From: Bacteroidota bacterium
GTDB taxonomy: Bacteria; Bacteroidota; Bacteroidia; AKYH767-A; OLB10
Assembly (NCBI GenBank): GCA_023251535.1
Contig: JAHEYP010000031.1
Location: 1-40,867, forward strand
Reading direction: 5' to 3'
Length of the DNA: 40,867 nt
Below, in pieces: positions 37,531 through 40,867 of the stretch. A program made the position numbers and the translations under genes. Numbering within the stretch: the stretch's first letter is position 1; each line of letters opens with the position of its first letter. Below the pieces are notes generated by a model. That model was not told where the DNA came from and searched no databases. It worked only from the letters and a program-made list of their open reading frames with translations.

Positions 37531-38331
37531 ATGAGCCAGAACAAATCAGGAGGGATCCAGGGCATGCTCGCGGCGATCGTGATCCCGGCAGCTCTAGTTA
37601 TCTCTGTCGTAATCTTCAAGTTCGTCCTTGGTAATTCGTCTAATTTCCAAGACAACAACCCTGAACTCAACCCATTACCGGGTAACTTCTTAGGGATTAT
37701 CTACAAAGGAGGATTCATTGTACCAATTTTGATGTCATTATTAATGATCACAATTACATTCGTAATTGAGCGATTCATTACAATCGGACAGTCAAAAGGC
37801 TCAGGCCGTGTTGATTCATTCATCAACACAATTCGTCAAGCTTTATCAAAAGGCGACATCGATGCAGCTACAAAAGCATGTGATTCACAAAAAGGATCAA
37901 TTGCAGCAGTAGTACAAGCAGGATTAAAAGCTTACAAGCAAATGGAAGGCGACAAAGGTCTTGACAAAGAACACAAAGTTGCTACTATCCAGAAAGAAAT
38001 TGAAGAAGCTACAACACTAGAGCTTCCGATGTTATCGAAAAACTTAGTAATCATTTCAACTATCGCTTCTATCGCAACCCTTATGGGACTATTAGGAACG
38101 GTATTCGGTATGATTCGTGCGTTCGCGGCTCTTGCACAAGCAGGATCTCCGGATGCAACAGCACTTGCAACAGGTATCTCTGAGGCCCTAATCAATACGG
38201 CATTCGGTATCGGTACATCTGCAATTGCGATCATTTTCTACAACTACTTCACTAATAAAATTGACTCTATTACTTACGGAATCGACGAAGCGGGATACAG
38301 CATCGTTCAGACATTCAACTCACGTAACTAA
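37531..38331 (+). CDS. exbB: ExbB/TolQ-type proton channel (MotA/TolQ/ExbB family)
   Basis: 266 residues. Four hydrophobic segments: about 11-33, 60-85, 171-200, 217-240; the last two, with the cytoplasmic domain at 86-170 in between, form the ExbB core. LLGTVFGMIRAF (187-198) and GISEALINTAFGIGTSAIAI (215-234) are the conserved pore-lining segments, with Thr190 and Thr223 positions typical of the channel. The N-terminal extra helix is common in Bacteroidota ExbB. With the two ExbD proteins downstream it uses proton motive force to energise the TonB protein encoded last in the cluster. Confidence 0.93.
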   Translation: MSQNKSGGIQGMLAAIVIPAALVISVVIFKFVLGNSSNFQDNNPELNPLPGNFLGIIYKGGFIVPILMSLLMITITFVIERFITIGQSKGSGRVDSFINTIRQALSKGDIDAATKACDSQKGSIAAVVQAGLKAYKQMEGDKGLDKEHKVATIQKEIEEATTLELPMLSKNLVIISTIASIATLMGLLGTVFGMIRAFAALAQAGSPDATALATGISEALINTAFGIGTSAIAIIFYNYFTNKIDSITYGIDEAGYSIVQTFNSRN

Positions 38332-38369
38332 TAGGTCCGTTTAATTTTAACAGTTAAAAAAAGAGAAGT

Positions 38370-39011
38370 ATGCCTAAAGTGAAGATGCCAAAGAATAGTC
38401 CCTCCCTGGACATGACGCCCATGGTGGATCTGGCCTTCCTCCTGGTGACGTTCTTCATGCTAACAACGCAGTTTCGTCCCGACGAACCTGTGGTGGTAGA
38501 CTCTCCATCATCCATTTCGGAAAAAATTCTTCCGGACAAAGTGATGCTTGTTACTATTGACTCATCAGGTCGCGTATTCTTTAACCTAGAAGGAAAAGAA
38601 CTACGCAAAGAAATGTTGGGCCAAATGGGAGCTAAGTATGGAGTTACGTTTGACGAAAAAGAAACGAATCGATTTGCGTTAATGACAACGTTCGGAATGA
38701 CGGTACAGCAATTAAAGCAGTACATCCCGATGGACGAAATGGAACGCAAAGACTTTATGAAAAAAAGCCAAGGGATACCTTACGACTCACTCAACAATCA
38801 ATTAGGCGACTGGATTCGTTTCGGTCGTTTAGCAGAAGCTGAGAAATCGGGAGGAGCACCGGTGGATAAAACAAAAGGATTACGTTTCGCCATTAAAGGA
38901 GATGCAAACGCCAACTATACTGCGATTAAAAGAGTAATTGAAGTGTTTCAGGAGATGAAAGTAAATCGCTTCAACCTCGTTACTACATTGGAGCAAAACC
39001 CTAACATTTAA
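38370..39011 (+). CDS. exbD: ExbD/TolR-type biopolymer transport protein, first copy
   Basis: 213 residues. Short cytoplasmic N-terminus, one transmembrane helix (about 15-36) with the proton-carrying Asp20 in DMTPMVDLAFLLVTFF, equivalent to E. coli ExbD Asp25, then a periplasmic domain of about 170 residues that is longer than in E. coli ExbD (141 residues in total), as usual in Bacteroidota. It is 38 bp after exbB and 21 bp before the second exbD. Confidence 0.93.
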   Translation: MPKVKMPKNSPSLDMTPMVDLAFLLVTFFMLTTQFRPDEPVVVDSPSSISEKILPDKVMLVTIDSSGRVFFNLEGKELRKEMLGQMGAKYGVTFDEKETNRFALMTTFGMTVQQLKQYIPMDEMERKDFMKKSQGIPYDSLNNQLGDWIRFGRLAEAEKSGGAPVDKTKGLRFAIKGDANANYTAIKRVIEVFQEMKVNRFNLVTTLEQNPNI

Positions 39012-39032
39012 GCATTAGCCTGAACATATTCC

Positions 39033-39650
39033 ATGGCACAAATACAATCGAACGAGCAGGACTCAGGTAAAGGCGGGAAGCATGGCAAAGTAAGAGCCAA
39101 GAAACAATCGACGCATATAGATATGACGCCGATGGTAGATTTGGCCTTTCTACTGTTAACCTTCTTTATGTTGACCACCACTTTTGGTAAGCCCAAAACG
39201 ATGGAGATTAACATGCCCGTTAAGGATCCTAATAATATAGCAAAGAATGAAGTTAATAATGCACTTACATTCTTGTTAAGCGGCGACGATAAAGTATATT
39301 GGTATTACGGAGAGTTAAAACCGGAAACTAAACTTACCTTAACCGATTATTCGCCTCAAGGATTACGTAAATTACTTTTAGACCGTAACAAACAAGCGGT
39401 TGACGAGATTAAAACTTTACGTGAAAACGCATTAAAAAACAAGATGGCCGACACTACGCTGAAAAGATTGGAAGTCGACATCAAAGGAAAGAAATATGCA
39501 TTAATGGTTCTCGTTAAAACTGACGACAAAGCCAAGTACAAAAATGTAATCAATGTGTTGGATGAGCTGAATATCTGTCTTATTGGAAAATATGCGTTGG
39601 TAGATCTTGACATGCGCGAGTATGATCTTATCAAGACCTTTCAACCATGA
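39033..39650 (+). CDS. exbD: ExbD/TolR-type biopolymer transport protein, second copy
   Basis: 205 residues. A basic, Lys-rich cytoplasmic N-terminus (GKGGKHGKVRAKKQSTHI, longer than in the first copy), then the helix with Asp36 in DMTPMVDLAFLLLTFF, then a periplasmic domain ending DMREYDLIKTFQP. The periplasmic domain differs clearly from the first copy, so the two are likely not interchangeable and may form a heteromer around ExbB. It is 36 bp before the receiver-TonB gene. Confidence 0.93.
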   Translation: MAQIQSNEQDSGKGGKHGKVRAKKQSTHIDMTPMVDLAFLLLTFFMLTTTFGKPKTMEINMPVKDPNNIAKNEVNNALTFLLSGDDKVYWYYGELKPETKLTLTDYSPQGLRKLLLDRNKQAVDEIKTLRENALKNKMADTTLKRLEVDIKGKKYALMVLVKTDDKAKYKNVINVLDELNICLIGKYALVDLDMREYDLIKTFQP

Positions 39651-39686
39651 TCATAACTAATTCAACTCAGTTAAACAAAGAATAAA

Positions 39687-40867
39687 ATGGCCGATAAAAA
39701 ACAGTTTATCTATATTGTTGACGATGAACCTTTGCAGCTAGAGCTGTTGAAGGATCATTTGAGCGACAAGATGGCTGGCTATGAAATTCTGACTTTTGAT
39801 ACCGGAGAAGCTTGCATTGCATCTTTCAATACTCATAAACCCACTATCGTTTTCCTAGATTATAACTTAGACTCTAAGGTAAAAGGAGCGATGGACGGAT
39901 TAAAAGTGTTGGAGCATATCAAGAAAGTATCGCCGGGAACTGAAGTAGTAATGATTTCTGGTCAGGACAGAATTGAAGTTGCCGACAAAGCACTTAAACT
40001 AGGCGCATTCAACTATATCAAAAAAGGGGATGACGCTTTAATTAAAGCAGAAAGTAGTATGTTTCAGATATTCGAGAACCTCCAAATGAAGGGCTGGGAT
40101 AATGTTACGTTACCTGCGAGAACCGAGTTAGTATTCGCGAATAGAAATAAGCAATATGGTGCTTATGTATTGCGTACCAACTATCAAAAAACTGCAGCTA
40201 CCGCATTAGTGGTAACTATAGCAACTTTCGTATTAGCTATTTGCGCACCAATAATCATTAAGAAAATTAGTGGTGGAATTGAAAAACTAAACGAAAAACC
40301 GGTTGAGGTAACAGTAGAGTTAAAAGAACCACCACCACTCGATAAAAACGAGCCACCACCACCTCCGCCACCACCACCACCACCAACTATCGAGACGGTA
40401 AAATTCACCCCTCCTGTTGTAGTGGATAAGGAAATTGCGGAAGAAGAACAACCACCTCCACAAGAGAAATTGAGTGAAACCAACGTAGGTGTGGTAACTC
40501 AAGAAGGAACAGAAGGAGCTACGGAATTACCGCCAGAGCCTGTTGTTGCCGATCCTGATGAAGGTAAAGTATTTACTTATGTAGAAGAGATGCCTTCTTT
40601 CCCAACTGGCGGAGAGGCAGGAATGTACGAATACATTAGTAAGAACATTAAATACCCTCCGTTAGCTCGTGAAAACGGAATCTCAGGAAGGGTATTCGTA
40701 AACTTTATCGTTGATAAAAATGGTAATGTAAAAGATGTTAAAGTACTTCGCGGTATCGGCGGAGGTTGCGACGAAGAAGCTATTCGCGTGATTAAGTCGA
40801 TGCCAGACTGGAAACCCGGAAAACAAAACGGGCGAGCAGTACAGGTTAGCTTTAATGTACCGATTAA
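39687..40867 (+). CDS. Response-regulator receiver domain fused to TonB energy transducer (3' end outside the window)
   Basis: 393 codons are visible from the ATG at 39687 in one unbroken frame, missing only the last few residues. Residues 1-122 are a full CheY-like receiver: acidic pair Asp12/Asp13 (IVDDEP), phosphoacceptor Asp58 (IVFLDYNLD), switch Ser91 (VMISGQD), conserved Lys113 (NYIKKG, with Gly where Pro is usual). Residues 123-145 link to a full Bacteroidota TonB: cytoplasmic motif RNKQYGAYVLR (153-163), transmembrane helix about 170-191, periplasmic Pro-rich stretch with 11 Pro in a row (223-233), and the TonB C-terminal domain from about 320 (YPPLARENGISGRV, GGGCDEEAIRVIKSMPDWKPGK, VQVSFNVPI). 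The receiver is thus cytoplasmic. Last gene of exbB-exbD-exbD, gap 36 bp. The fusion is seen directly; its signalling role is inferred. Confidence 0.88.
   Translation, partial: MADKKQFIYIVDDEPLQLELLKDHLSDKMAGYEILTFDTGEACIASFNTHKPTIVFLDYNLDSKVKGAMDGLKVLEHIKKVSPGTEVVMISGQDRIEVADKALKLGAFNYIKKGDDALIKAESSMFQIFENLQMKGWDNVTLPARTELVFANRNKQYGAYVLRTNYQKTAATALVVTIATFVLAICAPIIIKKISGGIEKLNEKPVEVTVELKEPPPLDKNEPPPPPPPPPPPTIETVKFTPPVVVDKEIAEEEQPPPQEKLSETNVGVVTQEGTEGATELPPEPVVADPDEGKVFTYVEEMPSFPTGGEAGMYEYISKNIKYPPLARENGISGRVFVNFIVDKNGNVKDVKVLRGIGGGCDEEAIRVIKSMPDWKPGKQNGRAVQVSFNVPI

Noticed and set aside
38354..39634. Minus-strand frames opposite both exbD genes
   Set aside because: Shadows of the ExbD frames; no start context or family.
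39980..40100. A frameshift or missing stop joining two genes as explanation for the receiver-TonB fusion
   Set aside because: I stepped through the codons from 39687 to beyond 40150; both domains are in the same frame with no stop, and both look complete. A sequencing error cannot be excluded but nothing in the sequence suggests one.
40327..40386. CCA-rich run as a microsatellite or repeat element
   Set aside because: It encodes the normal proline-rich spacer of TonB and uses mixed Pro codons.
40184..40502. Antisense Gly/Trp-rich frames opposite the tonB gene
   Set aside because: They are the reverse reading of the proline-codon run and transmembrane part of TonB; composition is an artefact of CCA repeats.

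Overview
The window reads as chromosomal DNA from a member of the Bacteroidota. The signs are a TonB-dependent receptor end, many SPII lipoproteins of the SSCKKDD type, type IX secretion sorting domains of both type A and type B, a PorE-like OmpA protein, the Bacteroidota-style exbB-exbD-exbD-tonB order, a purM-prfA-pyrF cluster, and -7 elements of the form TAnnTTTG. I cannot place it below phylum level; Chitinophagales, Sphingobacteriales or an uncultured relative would all fit. I see no rRNA, tRNA, CRISPR array, IS element or prophage. Base use looks even across the window.

Layout. 1-317: end of a TonB-dependent receptor. 318-4391 (minus): a tight five-gene operon of lipoproteins, one with a CX4CH haem motif, around a Tat-exported alkaline-phosphatase-fold protein. 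4437-8486 (minus): a TM2 protein, a gene-free stretch with small repeats, a B12-binding/radical SAM protein and an M20 dipeptidase. 8558-12070 (plus): a large PKD adhesin-like protein with a T9SS type B tail. 12129-12992 (minus): a lipoprotein. 13230-18067 (plus): a TPR protein coupled to an outer-membrane barrel. 18138-25557 (minus): acyl-CoA dehydrogenase, a ComEA-like helix-hairpin-helix protein, pyrF, prfA, purM and a PorE-like OmpA protein. 25852-29815 (plus): a small barrel, gyrB and mdh. 29866-36583 (minus): a second tight five-gene operon with two tandem FG-GAP T9SS cargo paralogs, a lipoprotein, a CX4CH cytochrome/YncE-propeller lipoprotein and a DCC thiol protein. 36737-40867 (plus): a YajQ-family protein, then exbB, exbD, exbD and a tonB gene open at the window edge.

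Most striking feature. The last gene is one uninterrupted frame encoding a complete CheY-like receiver domain followed by a complete Bacteroidota-type TonB (cytoplasmic RNKxYGAY motif, transmembrane helix, proline-rich spacer, TonB C-terminal domain). The receiver would sit in the cytoplasm at the N-terminus of the energy transducer. That suggests phosphorylation-controlled outer-membrane energisation, wired directly to the ExbB/ExbD motor encoded just upstream. I do not know of a described system of this form.

How the genes may work together. The two CX4CH operons share a logic: surface or periplasmic lipoproteins plus a possible haem module, with Tat- or T9SS-exported partners. The PorE-like protein, the T9SS cargo and the TonB motor all belong to the cell envelope. 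The remainder (gyrB, mdh, prfA, purM, pyrF) is housekeeping. Several starts are revised here to fit signal peptides or promoter positions; these are explained in the entries.
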